Origin: Hyphomicrobiales bacterium
GTDB taxonomy: Bacteria; Pseudomonadota; Alphaproteobacteria; Rhizobiales; Rhizobiaceae
Assembly: GCA_900471515.1 (NCBI GenBank)
Contig: UCFC01000030.1
Span: forward strand, 1 to 64,000
DNA length: 64,000 bases
Reading direction: 5' to 3'
Shown here: one piece after another, positions 34,430 through 44,296 of the stretch
Layout of the letters: each line of letters starts with the position of its first letter
Numbering within the stretch: position 1 is the first letter of the stretch
The notes under the pieces: generated by a model
What the model was told of the DNA's origin: nothing
Seen by the model: only the letters and a program-made list of their open reading frames with translations
Databases searched by the model: none
Made by a program: the position numbers and the translations under genes

Positions 34430-34732
34430 GGGCCAAACTCCGAAACGCTAACAAATCGTTAACGCCAGATTGCGCCAAAAGCCTGATCTTGTCCACGCAG
34501 GCGTGTGGTCAGCTTAAAAATTGAGCGAAAGAGACGAGTTTCGCGGTCATGAAAACTTCCCGGTAACGCGAATCGATTAAATTAAAAGCAGGCAGCAATT
34601 ATGCTTGTCGTCAGGGATTTCGGTGATTAAACGTCGAGATTGATGCAACGCACACAGAATTTTGTCATTCGTGTGGTTGACAGAGAAAAGCCCCTGACAT
34701 CAAGGGCAAAGAGAAGACGCCGCGAGGTTCTG
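34430..34732. other. 303-bp divergent region upstream of sdhC
   Basis: No coding potential seen. It holds a CtrA-like near match (34448-34462), a small hairpin GCGAAA/TTTCGC (34525-34544), an AT-rich stretch around 34570-34590, and, 58 bp before sdhC, a hairpin CACACAGAAT/ATTCGTGTG with one bulged A (34651-34675) overlapping TTGACA (34677-34682). Promoters for sdhCDAB and the secreted protein must be here; none is clear. Confidence 0.55.
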
Positions 34733-35125
34733 ATGGCGAATGTGACAAACCGGCCCCTGTCGCCGCATCTGCAAATTTACAAGCCAATTCCCACCATGGT
34801 CATGTCCATCGTTCACCGTATCACCGGTGGCGCTTTGTACTTCGGTACGCTGCTGGTCGCCTGGTGGCTGATCGCGGCCGCCACCGGCCAGGCCTATTAC
34901 GACTGGGCCAACTGGGTGCTTGGCAGCCTTATCGGGAAGCTTGTCCTGCTCGGTTATACCTGGGCGCTGATCCACCACCTGCTCGGCGGCTTCCGTCACT
35001 TCATGTGGGACCTCGGATATGGCTTCGAGAAGGAATTCTCGACCAAGCTCGCCATCGCCAATATCATCGGATCGCTCTGTCTGACCGTGCTGGTCTGGGT
35101 GATCGGCTTCATCATTCGCTTCTGA
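34733..35125 (+). CDS. sdhC: Succinate dehydrogenase cytochrome b556 subunit
   Basis: 130 residues from the ATG at 34733 (GCGAGG 5 nt upstream). RPLSPHLQIYKPIPTMVMSIVHRITGG is the SdhC quinone/haem signature; the haem-ligand His lies in LIHHLLGGFRHFMWD. Three membrane helices. It anchors complex II and passes electrons to quinone. First gene of sdhCDAB. Confidence 0.96.
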   Translation: MANVTNRPLSPHLQIYKPIPTMVMSIVHRITGGALYFGTLLVAWWLIAAATGQAYYDWANWVLGSLIGKLVLLGYTWALIHHLLGGFRHFMWDLGYGFEKEFSTKLAIANIIGSLCLTVLVWVIGFIIRF

Positions 35126-35136
35126 AGGTCGCACTC

Positions 35137-35517
35137 ATGGATATGCGCACTCCTCTGGGCAAGGTTCGCGGCCTCGGCTCCGCCAAGGAAGGGACGGACC
35201 ATTTCTGGCGCCAGCGCCTGACGGCCGTCGCCAACGTGCCCCTCATCATCTTCTTCGCGATCTTCATGATCGTCTATGCCGGCGCGCCTTATGCCGATGT
35301 GGTTCGAGCGCTTTCGAACCCGTTCGTTGCCGTCGTCATGGGTCTGGTGGTCATCTCCGGCACCATTCACATGAAGCTCGGCATGCAGGTCATCATCGAA
35401 GACTACGTTCACGGCGAGATCGGCAAGCTGCTGCTCCTGATGCTGAACGCGTTCTTTGCGGTTCTCGTCGCCGGCCTCTGTCTCTTCGCCATTCTGAAAA
35501 TTGCATTCGTAGGATAA
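35137..35517 (+). CDS. sdhD: Succinate dehydrogenase hydrophobic membrane anchor subunit
   Basis: 126 residues with three membrane helices and HMKLGMQVIIEDYVHGE, which carries the second haem-side His and quinone-site residues of SdhD. ATG at 35137 follows sdhC by 11 bp; sdhA begins 7 bp after. Confidence 0.95.
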   Translation: MDMRTPLGKVRGLGSAKEGTDHFWRQRLTAVANVPLIIFFAIFMIVYAGAPYADVVRALSNPFVAVVMGLVVISGTIHMKLGMQVIIEDYVHGEIGKLLLLMLNAFFAVLVAGLCLFAILKIAFVG

Positions 35518-35524
35518 CCGTATC

Positions 35525-37366
35525 ATGGCACCGTCTTCACCCGCTCAGAATGGGAAGGCCTACACCTATGTCGACCATTCCTATGACGTCATCGTCGTCG
35601 GCGCCGGCGGCGCCGGCCTGCGCGCCACGCTCGGCATGGCCGAACAGGGCTTCCGCACCGCCTGCATCACCAAGGTGTTCCCGACCCGTTCGCACACGGT
35701 TGCCGCCCAGGGCGGCATTGCCGCCTCGCTGCAGAACATGACGCCAGACAGCTGGCAGTGGCACCTCTACGACACCGTCAAGGGTTCCGACTGGCTCGGC
35801 GATGTCGATGCCATGCAGTATCTCACCATGGAAGCGCCGAAGGCGGTCTATGAGCTGGAGCATTACGGCGTGCCCTTCTCGCGCAACGAGGAAGGCAAGA
35901 TCTACCAGCGCCCGTTCGGCGGTCACATGCAGAATTACGGTGAAGGTCCGCCGGTGCAGCGCACCTGCGCTGTCGCCGACCGTACCGGCCACGCGATCCT
36001 GCACACGCTCTATGGCCAGTCGCTGCGCAACAACGCCGAATTCTTCGTCGAATATTTCGCGCTCGACCTCATCATGTCCGACGATGGCAGCCGCTGCACC
36101 GGCGTCGTTGCCTGGTGCCTCGACGACGGCACGATCCATCGCTTCGCCGCCAAGATGGTGGTGCTTGCGACCGGCGGTTACGGCCGCGCCTATTTCTCGG
36201 CAACGTCGGCCCATACCTGCACCGGCGACGGCGGCGGCATGATCGCACGTGCCGGCCTGCCGCTGCAGGACATGGAGTTCGTGCAGTTCCATCCGACCGG
36301 CATCTACGGCTCCGGCTGTCTGATCACGGAGGGCGCCCGCGGCGAAGGTGGCTACCTCGTCAATTCCGAGGGCGAGCGCTTCATGGAGCGCTATGCGCCG
36401 TCGGCCAAGGATCTGGCGTCGCGCGACGTCGTTTCGCGCTGCATGACGCTGGAAATTCGCGAAGGCCGCGGTGTCGGCAAGAACAAGGACCACATCTTCC
36501 TGCATCTCGACCATCTCGATCCGGCCGTTCTGCACGAGCGCCTGCCGGGCATTTCGGAGAGCGCCAAGATCTTCGCCGGCGTCGATGTGACCCGCGAGCC
36601 GATCCCGGTCCTGCCGACCGTCCACTATAATATGGGCGGCATTCCGACGAATTACTGGGGCGAGGTCCTGAATGCCGACGGCGCCAACCCGGAACGCGTC
36701 ATTCCCGGCCTGATGGCCGTCGGCGAAGCCGGCTGCGCCTCGGTTCACGGCGCAAACCGCCTCGGCTCCAACTCGCTGATCGACCTCGTGGTCTTTGGAC
36801 GCGCCGCCGCTATCCGCGCCGGCGAGATCATCGACCGCAACGAGCCCGTGCCGGCGCTGAATGTTGCTGCCTGCGACAAGATCATGGACCGTTTCGACGG
36901 CCTGCGCTACGCCAATGGCGGTACGCCGACGGCGGTGCTGCGCGAGAAGATGCAGCGCGCCATGCAGGAAGACGCCGCCGTGTTCCGCACGCAGGAATCG
37001 CTGGAATCCGGCTGCCGCCGCCTTTCGGAAATCTGGGGCGAGCTCAAGGACATCAAGGTCACCGACCGCTCGATGATCTGGAATTCCGACCTTGTCGAGA
37101 CGCTGGAACTGCAGAACCTGATGGCCAATGCCATCACGACGATCTACGGCGCCGAGGCGCGCAAGGAAAGCCGCGGTTCGCATGCCCGCGAAGACTATAC
37201 GTCCGGTCCGTTCGCCGGCCGCGACGACGTCAACTGGCGCAAGCACACGCTCGCCTGGGTAAACGAGGCAGGCGACGTGAAGCTCGACTACCGGCCTGTC
37301 CACACCGACCTCATCGCAGACGGCATCGATCCTCACAAGATCGAGCCGAAGGCGCGCGTATACTGA
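35525..37366 (+). CDS. sdhA: Succinate dehydrogenase flavoprotein subunit
   Basis: 613 residues. FAD dinucleotide motif VVGAGGAGLRA at 25-35; the covalent FAD histidine is His57 in TRSHTVAAQGG; substrate and active-site blocks HPTGIYGSG and the Arg in GANRLGSNSL follow. It oxidises succinate to fumarate in complex II. Coupled with sdhB 15 bp downstream. Confidence 0.98.
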   Translation: MAPSSPAQNGKAYTYVDHSYDVIVVGAGGAGLRATLGMAEQGFRTACITKVFPTRSHTVAAQGGIAASLQNMTPDSWQWHLYDTVKGSDWLGDVDAMQYLTMEAPKAVYELEHYGVPFSRNEEGKIYQRPFGGHMQNYGEGPPVQRTCAVADRTGHAILHTLYGQSLRNNAEFFVEYFALDLIMSDDGSRCTGVVAWCLDDGTIHRFAAKMVVLATGGYGRAYFSATSAHTCTGDGGGMIARAGLPLQDMEFVQFHPTGIYGSGCLITEGARGEGGYLVNSEGERFMERYAPSAKDLASRDVVSRCMTLEIREGRGVGKNKDHIFLHLDHLDPAVLHERLPGISESAKIFAGVDVTREPIPVLPTVHYNMGGIPTNYWGEVLNADGANPERVIPGLMAVGEAGCASVHGANRLGSNSLIDLVVFGRAAAIRAGEIIDRNEPVPALNVAACDKIMDRFDGLRYANGGTPTAVLREKMQRAMQEDAAVFRTQESLESGCRRLSEIWGELKDIKVTDRSMIWNSDLVETLELQNLMANAITTIYGAEARKESRGSHAREDYTSGPFAGRDDVNWRKHTLAWVNEAGDVKLDYRPVHTDLIADGIDPHKIEPKARVY

Positions 37367-37381
37367 TCAGAGGAACCTGAC

Positions 37382-38161
37382 ATGGTTGAACTCGCTCTCC
37401 CCAAGAATTCCCAGATGCGCGAAGGCAAGGTGTGGCCGAAACCGGCGGGTGCCAAGAACACCCGCGAGTTCCGCGTCTATCGCTGGAGCCCGGATGACGG
37501 CCAGAACCCGTCGATCGACACGTTTTATGTCGATGTCGACGATTGCGGGCCGATGGTTCTCGACGCTCTCCTCTACATCAAGAACAAGATCGACCCGACA
37601 CTGACGCTGCGCCGTTCCTGTCGTGAAGGTATCTGCGGTTCCTGCGCGATGAATATCGACGGCACGAACACGCTTGCCTGCACCAAGGGCATGGACGACA
37701 TCAAGGGCACGGTGAAGATCTACCCGCTGCCGCACATGCCCGTCGTCAAGGACCTGGTGCCGGATCTCAGCAATTTCTATGCCCAGCATCGCTCGATCGA
37801 GCCCTGGCTGAAGACGGTTTCGCCGACGCCGGCCAAGGAATGGAAGCAGAGCCATGAGGACCGTCAGAAGCTCGACGGCCTCTACGAGTGCATTCTCTGC
37901 GCCTGCTGCTCGACCTCCTGTCCGAGCTACTGGTGGAACGGTGACCGTTACCTCGGTCCGGCCGTGCTGTTGCAGGCCTATCGCTGGCTGATCGATTCCA
38001 GAGACGAAGCCACGGGTGAGCGTCTCGACAATCTAGAGGATCCGTTCCGCCTTTATCGTTGCCACACGATCATGAACTGCGCCCAGACCTGCCCGAAGGG
38101 TCTGAACCCGGCCAAGGCAATCGCCGAAATCAAGAAGATGATGGTCGAGCGCCGCGTGTGA
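37382..38161 (+). CDS. sdhB: Succinate dehydrogenase iron-sulphur subunit
   Basis: 259 residues with all three clusters: [2Fe-2S] Cys80, 85, 88 and 100; [4Fe-4S] from CILCACCSTSCP; [3Fe-4S] and final [4Fe-4S] ligand from CHTIMNCAQTCPKGLNP. It relays electrons from SdhA to the membrane quinone site. Its stop codon overlaps the GTG of the RlaP-like gene. Confidence 0.98.
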   Translation: MVELALPKNSQMREGKVWPKPAGAKNTREFRVYRWSPDDGQNPSIDTFYVDVDDCGPMVLDALLYIKNKIDPTLTLRRSCREGICGSCAMNIDGTNTLACTKGMDDIKGTVKIYPLPHMPVVKDLVPDLSNFYAQHRSIEPWLKTVSPTPAKEWKQSHEDRQKLDGLYECILCACCSTSCPSYWWNGDRYLGPAVLLQAYRWLIDSRDEATGERLDNLEDPFRLYRCHTIMNCAQTCPKGLNPAKAIAEIKKMMVERRV

Positions 38162-38982
38162 GTGCCGCCATATCAGCCGGCATCGATGGTTTTGATCCCG
38201 AGGCGGTCGCCGAAATTCGTTCGCTGCTCGCCTCGGTCAAACAGCAGGGCATCCGCATCGGTTTCGCGATCGAAAGCGGAAGCCGTGCCTGGGGCTTTCC
38301 CTCGCCCGACAGCGATTACGACTGCCGGTTCATCTATGTCCGCCCGCTTGCCGATCATCTCGCACTTGTCTCGCATCGGGACGTGATCGAGTTTCCAATC
38401 GTCGGCGATATCGACACCGGCGGCTGGGATCTGCGCAAGGCGCTGCTGCTTGCGCTCAAAGGCAATGCGGTCGTGGTAGAATGGGTGAAATCGCCCATCG
38501 CCTATGAGGAAGAGCCGGGGTTTCGCAGCCGTCTCTCCGAGGTGCTCGACGCGATCATGGTGCCGCAGAAGGTTGCAATGCATTATGTCGGCCTCCTGCG
38601 CAGCCATTGGCAAGCGCATGGAGACGGGCCGATCAAGCTCAAGAAGCTGCTCTATGCGATTCGCCCGGCAATTGCGCTGGAATGGATGCGGGCAACTGAC
38701 TTTCAGAGATTGCCGCCGATGAACATGATGGAATGTCTGTCGGCTGTCGTTATCGATGAGGCATTGCGCGAGGCAATCCACGATCTGGTGATCGTCAAGG
38801 GCCGGACGCGGGAGATGGGCGAGGGCCTGCCGCCCAAGCGCATCCAGTCCTTTCTGGCCGCGTCGATTGAACGCCATGCAGATCTTGCCGAGCGTATCAA
38901 ACCTGATCAGGATGCGGACAGTCGGGCACATCACCGTGCTGACATATTTTATCAGCAAGAAGTCCAGCGCGCGCTTGGTTGA
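38158..38982 (+). CDS. RlaP-type nucleotidyltransferase
   Basis: 274 residues from GTG at 38158, which overlaps the sdhB stop (GTGA). N-terminal Pol-beta/MNT motif: GSRAWG at 41-46 and DSDYD at 51-55 giving the two catalytic Asp (53, 55), followed by RFIYV. This matches the RlaP family (PF10127), predicted from gene context elsewhere to act in RNA repair. No RNA ligase or kinase is encoded nearby. Transcription with sdhCDAB is inferred from the overlap. Confidence 0.85.
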   Translation: MSAAISAGIDGFDPEAVAEIRSLLASVKQQGIRIGFAIESGSRAWGFPSPDSDYDCRFIYVRPLADHLALVSHRDVIEFPIVGDIDTGGWDLRKALLLALKGNAVVVEWVKSPIAYEEEPGFRSRLSEVLDAIMVPQKVAMHYVGLLRSHWQAHGDGPIKLKKLLYAIRPAIALEWMRATDFQRLPPMNMMECLSAVVIDEALREAIHDLVIVKGRTREMGEGLPPKRIQSFLAASIERHADLAERIKPDQDADSRAHHRADIFYQQEVQRALG

Positions 38983-39119
38983 ATTGTGCCGGTTTCGCCA
39001 TAGGTGTCACGAAGGCCGATTTGCATTGTGCTGACTTGATTAACCAAAGTGAAATACGGTAATTCGAACCCAGAATTGAAATATCTCTGCGGTTGAGGCG
39101 GACATTCGGGAGCTTGATG

Positions 39120-39626
39120 ATGCAGTTTCGATATGTGGTGACGGGTCTAACGGCCGCTCTGGCCCTGGCGGGATGCCAACGCACCTCATATGATTACAGC
39201 AGTAACAGCGCACCTCCACCGCTCACCGCGCAGCCCGTACCTTCCGTGCAGGGCGGCCAGCTTCCGCCTCCGACCGGGCAGTTTCCTGCCGCCCCGACCT
39301 CGACAGCGCCGATGGCCGGTGTCCAGCCGGGCGGTGCTGCACCTGCGACCGCCATGGACGTCACCAAGGAATCGATGGTCGGCAGCTGGCGCGTCAACGG
39401 CAGCTGCGACATGTTCCTGACGCTGACCAATCTCGGCAGCGGCTCGCGCGGCGGTACGCGCGGCTGTGTCGGCGAATTGACGGCGATGGGCTCCTGGGAA
39501 GTGTCCGGCAAGCAGGTTCTGCTCAAGGACCGCAGCGGCAACCAGATCGGTTCCGTCTACAAGGTCGCCGACAACAGCTTCAGCGGCCAGACTTCGACCG
39601 GGCAACCGATCAACCTCAGCCGGTAA
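39120..39626 (+). CDS. Omp19/AprI-Inh-like outer-membrane lipoprotein
   Basis: 168 residues from the second of two tandem ATGs (39120), with GGGAG 7 nt upstream. A lipoprotein signal ends in LALAGC with lipid-bearing Cys19. A Pro-rich linker (about 25-70) leads to a beta-barrel Inh domain with two Cys (in NGSCDMF and RGCVGEL) likely bonded. Brucella Omp19, an inhibitor of proteases, has this layout. zapE follows. Confidence 0.85.
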   Translation: MQFRYVVTGLTAALALAGCQRTSYDYSSNSAPPPLTAQPVPSVQGGQLPPPTGQFPAAPTSTAPMAGVQPGGAAPATAMDVTKESMVGSWRVNGSCDMFLTLTNLGSGSRGGTRGCVGELTAMGSWEVSGKQVLLKDRSGNQIGSVYKVADNSFSGQTSTGQPINLSR

Positions 39627-39632
39627 GACAAT

Positions 39633-39650
39633 CCGGCGGGTTCCCGCCGG
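39633..39650 (+). terminator. GC-rich hairpin after the Omp19-like gene
   Basis: CCGGCGG (39633-39639) and CCGCCGG (39644-39650) with loop GTTC, 6 bp after the stop. No T-run follows, so full termination is doubtful; it may separate lipoprotein expression from zapE. Confidence 0.45.
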
Positions 39651-39674
39651 TTACGCATAGGCGGACAAGCCCTC

Positions 39675-40838
39675 ATGCAGCCAATGCCAGACTATTCGCT
39701 CAGCGTCACCGAGCAGCTCAAATCGCTGACGGTTTCGGGGACGTTGCAGGTCGATTCCGCCCAGATGGATGTGGCCAAATGCCTCGACCGGGTGCTCGCT
39801 TCCCTTAAACAGAAGCGGCCGGCCGCCAAGAGCAGCGCGCTCGGCTGGCTGTTTGCCTCCAAGAAGAAGAACGAGGCCGGCATCAGGGGCCTCTATATTC
39901 ACGGCAGCGTCGGGCGCGGCAAGACGATGCTCATGGACATGTTCTTCCAGATGGCGCCCTGCCGGAAAAAACGACGGGCGCATTTCCATGAATTCATGGC
40001 CGACGTGCATAACCGCATCGCTGCCCACCGCCAGAAGCTCAAGAACGGCGAGGCGAAGCAGGCCGATCCGATGCCGCCGGTTGCCGCCCAGCTTTTCGAG
40101 GAAGCGGAACTGCTCTGCTTCGACGAATTCACCGTCACCGACATTGCCGATGCGATGATCCTGTCGCGGCTGTTTTCCGAGCTTTTCGCGCGCGGCTGCG
40201 TGCTGGTGGCAACGTCGAATGTCGAGCCTGACAATCTCTACAAGGATGGTCTCAATCGTGGGCTTTTCCTGCCCTTTGTCAGCCTCCTCAAGAAACATGT
40301 CGAGATCGTCACACTCGATTCGCCCACCGACTACCGGATGGAAAAACTGGACAGCCAGCCGGTCTATCTCGTCCCGATCGACGAGCGCACCGACATGGCC
40401 ATGGATGCCTCCTGGACGCAGGCGCTGCATGGCCGCAAGGCGCAGCCGATTGAGATTGCGATGAAAGGGCGGGCGATCCATGTGCCGCTCGCCGTCGATC
40501 GCATGGCGCGCTTTTCCTTCTCCGATCTCTGCGACAAGCCGCTGGGTGCGGCCGACTTTCTGGCCATCGCCGAAAGGTTCGACACGGTCTTCGTCGATCA
40601 CGTTCCCTTGCTTGGCCCGGAAAAGCGGAACCAGATCAAGCGTTTTATCATTCTCATCGATACGCTCTACGATCACGGCGTCCGCCTTTGCGTCTCCGCC
40701 GCCGCCATGCCCGAAGACCTGCTTGTCGAAAGACGCGGCACGGAAGGCTTCGAATTCGACCGCACGGCATCGCGCCTGTTCGAGATGAGAAGCGCGGAAT
40801 ATCTGGCGGCGCACCATGAGCGGCGGGCTGCCGAGTAA
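39675..40838 (+). CDS. zapE: Cell division protein ZapE (AFG1-like ATPase)
   Basis: 387 residues. Walker A GSVGRGKTM at 77-85, Walker B LLCFDEF near 150-156, ATSNVEPDNLYKDGLNR sensor/arginine region. AFG1/ZapE ATPases modulate the FtsZ ring and, in mitochondria, protein quality control. It lies between the lipoprotein and mdh, an order I recall as common in Rhizobiales. Confidence 0.93.
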   Translation: MQPMPDYSLSVTEQLKSLTVSGTLQVDSAQMDVAKCLDRVLASLKQKRPAAKSSALGWLFASKKKNEAGIRGLYIHGSVGRGKTMLMDMFFQMAPCRKKRRAHFHEFMADVHNRIAAHRQKLKNGEAKQADPMPPVAAQLFEEAELLCFDEFTVTDIADAMILSRLFSELFARGCVLVATSNVEPDNLYKDGLNRGLFLPFVSLLKKHVEIVTLDSPTDYRMEKLDSQPVYLVPIDERTDMAMDASWTQALHGRKAQPIEIAMKGRAIHVPLAVDRMARFSFSDLCDKPLGAADFLAIAERFDTVFVDHVPLLGPEKRNQIKRFIILIDTLYDHGVRLCVSAAAMPEDLLVERRGTEGFEFDRTASRLFEMRSAEYLAAHHERRAAE

Positions 40839-40856
40839 CAGTTTGGTGACAATTTA

Positions 40857-40874
40857 TCTTACGTTTACGTAAGA
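40857..40874. promoter_or_regulatory. 18-bp dyad upstream of mdh
   Basis: TCTTACG (40857-40863), TTTA, CGTAAGA (40868-40874), a perfect inverted repeat 138 bp before mdh. GTGACA (40846-40851) lies just before it and AT-rich DNA after it, so it could occupy the promoter spacer. It resembles MerR-family (LiuR-like) operators of the TTACGTTTACGTAA kind; that link is a guess. Confidence 0.45.
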
Positions 40875-41012
40875 ATTTTAGTATCTAAACGATTGAAATT
40901 GCTGCACCAAAAATAATGGATTGCCATTTTTTGGCTTTAGGTCTATGCGATTGCGGCATTGGGCGATGCCCGCGCGTCGCCCGACGGATTTTGATCGCAA
41001 AGGAAAAGCGAA

Positions 41013-41975
41013 ATGGCGCGTAACAAGATCGCACTCATCGGTTCTGGCATGATTGGTGGCACGCTGGCGCATCTCGCCGGCCTGAAGGAGCTGGGCGATA
41101 TCGTCCTCTTCGACATTGCCGACGGCATTCCCCAGGGCAAGGGCCTCGATATCGCACAGTCCTCCCCGGTCGAAGGCTTCGACGCCAATCTGACGGGCGC
41201 CAGCGACTATTCCGCGATCGAAGGTGCCGACGTCTGCATCGTCACCGCCGGCGTTCCGCGCAAGCCGGGCATGAGCCGCGACGACCTTCTCGGCATCAAC
41301 CTGAAGGTCATGGAGCAGGTCGGCGCGGGCATCAAGAAATATGCCCCGAACGCTTTCGTCATCTGCATCACCAACCCGCTCGACGCCATGGTCTGGGCGC
41401 TGCAGAAGTTCTCCGGCCTTCCGGCCAACAAGGTCGTCGGCATGGCCGGCGTTCTCGACTCCTCGCGCTTCCGCCTTTTCCTCGCCAAGGAATTCAACGT
41501 TTCCGTCCAGGACGTCACGGCCTTCGTTCTTGGCGGCCACGGCGACACGATGGTGCCGCTTGCCCGCTATTCGACCGTTGCCGGCATTCCGCTGACCGAC
41601 CTCGTCACCATGGGCTGGGTCACCAAGGAGCGCCTCGAAGAGATCATCCAGCGCACCCGTGACGGCGGCGCCGAAATCGTCGGCCTGCTGAAGACCGGTT
41701 CGGCCTATTACGCTCCGGCCGCTTCGGCGATCGAAATGGCTGAATCCTACCTCAAGGACAAGAAGCGCGTTCTGCCCTGCGCGGCCCATCTCTCGGGCCA
41801 GTACGGTGTCAAGGACATGTATGTCGGCGTTCCCACCGTCATCGGTGCCGGCGGTGTCGAGCGCATTATCGAGATCGATCTCAACAAGACCGAGAAGGAA
41901 GCCTTCGACAAGTCCGTCGGCGCCGTTGCCGGTCTTTGCGAAGCCTGCATCAACATCGCGCCTGCCCTCAAGTAA
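41013..41975 (+). CDS. mdh: Malate dehydrogenase
   Basis: 320 residues of the LDH-like MDH class. NAD motif GSGMIGGTLA at 10-19, substrate Arg in GVPRKPGMSRDDLL, catalytic His in LGGHGDTMV. AAAGGAAAAG precedes the ATG. It oxidises malate to oxaloacetate and heads the mdh-sucCDAB operon; sucC begins 36 bp after. Confidence 0.98.
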   Translation: MARNKIALIGSGMIGGTLAHLAGLKELGDIVLFDIADGIPQGKGLDIAQSSPVEGFDANLTGASDYSAIEGADVCIVTAGVPRKPGMSRDDLLGINLKVMEQVGAGIKKYAPNAFVICITNPLDAMVWALQKFSGLPANKVVGMAGVLDSSRFRLFLAKEFNVSVQDVTAFVLGGHGDTMVPLARYSTVAGIPLTDLVTMGWVTKERLEEIIQRTRDGGAEIVGLLKTGSAYYAPAASAIEMAESYLKDKKRVLPCAAHLSGQYGVKDMYVGVPTVIGAGGVERIIEIDLNKTEKEAFDKSVGAVAGLCEACINIAPALK

Positions 41976-42011
41976 TCGGCGCGCTGACCCAATCGAAATA
42001 GGGACAAACCC

Positions 42012-43205
<1,194 letters not shown>

Positions 43206-43223
43206 TTTGAAGGATCTGAAAGA

Positions 43224-44126
43224 ATGTCTATTCTCGTCAACAAAGACACCAAGATCCTCGTTCAGGGTCTGACCGGCAAGACCGGCACTTTCCATACCGA
43301 ACAGGCGCTCGCCTATTACGGCACGCAGATGGTCGGCGGCATCCACCCGAAGAAGGGCGGCGAAACCTGGACCGGCGCCAAGGGCGAAAGCCTGCCGATC
43401 TTCGCTACCGTTGCCGAGGGCAAGGAAAAGACCGGCGCAGACGCGACCGTCATCTACGTTCCGCCGGCAGGCGCAGCCGATGCGATCATCGAAGCGATCG
43501 ACGCCGAGATCCCGTTCATCACCTGCATCACCGAAGGCATTCCGGTCATGGACATGGTTCGCGTCAAGGCTCGCCTCGACCGTTCCAAGTCGCGCCTGCT
43601 CGGACCGAACTGCCCGGGTATCCTGACGCCGGAAGAATGCAAGATCGGCATCATGCCGGGCTCGATCTTCCGCAAGGGTTCGGTCGGCATTGTTTCCCGT
43701 TCGGGCACGCTGACCTACGAAGCCGTCTTCCAGACCTCCAACGAAGGTCTCGGCCAGACGACGGCAGTCGGTATCGGCGGCGACCCGGTCAAGGGCACCG
43801 AATTCATCGACGTGCTCGAAATGTTCCTGGCCGACGAAGCCACGACCTCGATCATCATGATCGGCGAAATCGGCGGTTCGGCTGAAGAAGACGCTGCCCA
43901 GTTCCTCAAGGACGAAGCCAAGAAGGGCCGCAAGAAGCCGATGGCCGGCTTCATCGCCGGCCGCACCGCGCCGAAGGGCCGCACCATGGGCCATGCCGGC
44001 GCTGTGGTTTCCGGCGGCAAGGGCGATGCGGAATCGAAGATCGCGGCGATGGAAGCGGCTGGCATCAAGGTGTCGCCCTCTCCGGCGCGCCTCGGCAAGA
44101 CGCTGGTTGAAGTCCTCAAGGGCTGA
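43224..44126 (+). CDS. sucD: Succinyl-CoA ligase (ADP-forming) subunit alpha
   Basis: 300 residues. CoA-binding N-terminus (VQGLTGKTGTFHTEQALAYG-like) and the phospho-histidine in GRTMGHAGAVVSG, about residue 257. Pairs with SucC. The 167-bp gap to sucA holds a strong hairpin and an unusual ribosome-site structure. Confidence 0.98.
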   Translation: MSILVNKDTKILVQGLTGKTGTFHTEQALAYYGTQMVGGIHPKKGGETWTGAKGESLPIFATVAEGKEKTGADATVIYVPPAGAADAIIEAIDAEIPFITCITEGIPVMDMVRVKARLDRSKSRLLGPNCPGILTPEECKIGIMPGSIFRKGSVGIVSRSGTLTYEAVFQTSNEGLGQTTAVGIGGDPVKGTEFIDVLEMFLADEATTSIIMIGEIGGSAEEDAAQFLKDEAKKGRKKPMAGFIAGRTAPKGRTMGHAGAVVSGGKGDAESKIAAMEAAGIKVSPSPARLGKTLVEVLKG

Positions 44127-44141
44127 GCCAACCTATATATC

Positions 44142-44176
44142 CCGGGCGGAGGAATGGCATCCCGGCCTCCGCCCGG
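44142..44176 (+). terminator. 11-bp perfect hairpin between sucD and sucA
   Basis: CCGGGCGGAGG (44142-44152) pairs with CCTCCGCCCGG (44166-44176), loop 13 nt. It is followed by CTCTCCATTTT, only a weak T-tract, so it is likelier an attenuator, processing site or stabilising hairpin that sets sucCD apart from sucAB than a full stop. The left arm and loop also carry GGAGG-A-ATG, start of a 11-codon frame (44154-44189). Confidence 0.6.
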
Positions 44177-44262
44177 CTCTCCATTTTAATGCGGATGCGC
44201 CGCGGACAGGCGGCAATCGGAATGCGGCAGCCGGCGATGAAGCCGGCAAATTCATCTAAGTC

Positions 44263-44296
44263 AGGAGGCGGGCGGAAGCGTCCGCATATCACCATG
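44263..44296 (+). promoter_or_regulatory. Ribosome-binding site of sucA with a hairpin between it and the ATG
   Basis: The only good Shine-Dalgarno, AGGAGG (44263-44268), is 25 nt before the sucA ATG (44294), too far for normal use. Between them GCGGA (44272-44276) and TCCGC (44281-44285) form a hairpin with loop AGCG. Folding it leaves 11 unpaired nt, a workable spacing. This is a structural reading, not proof. Confidence 0.5.
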
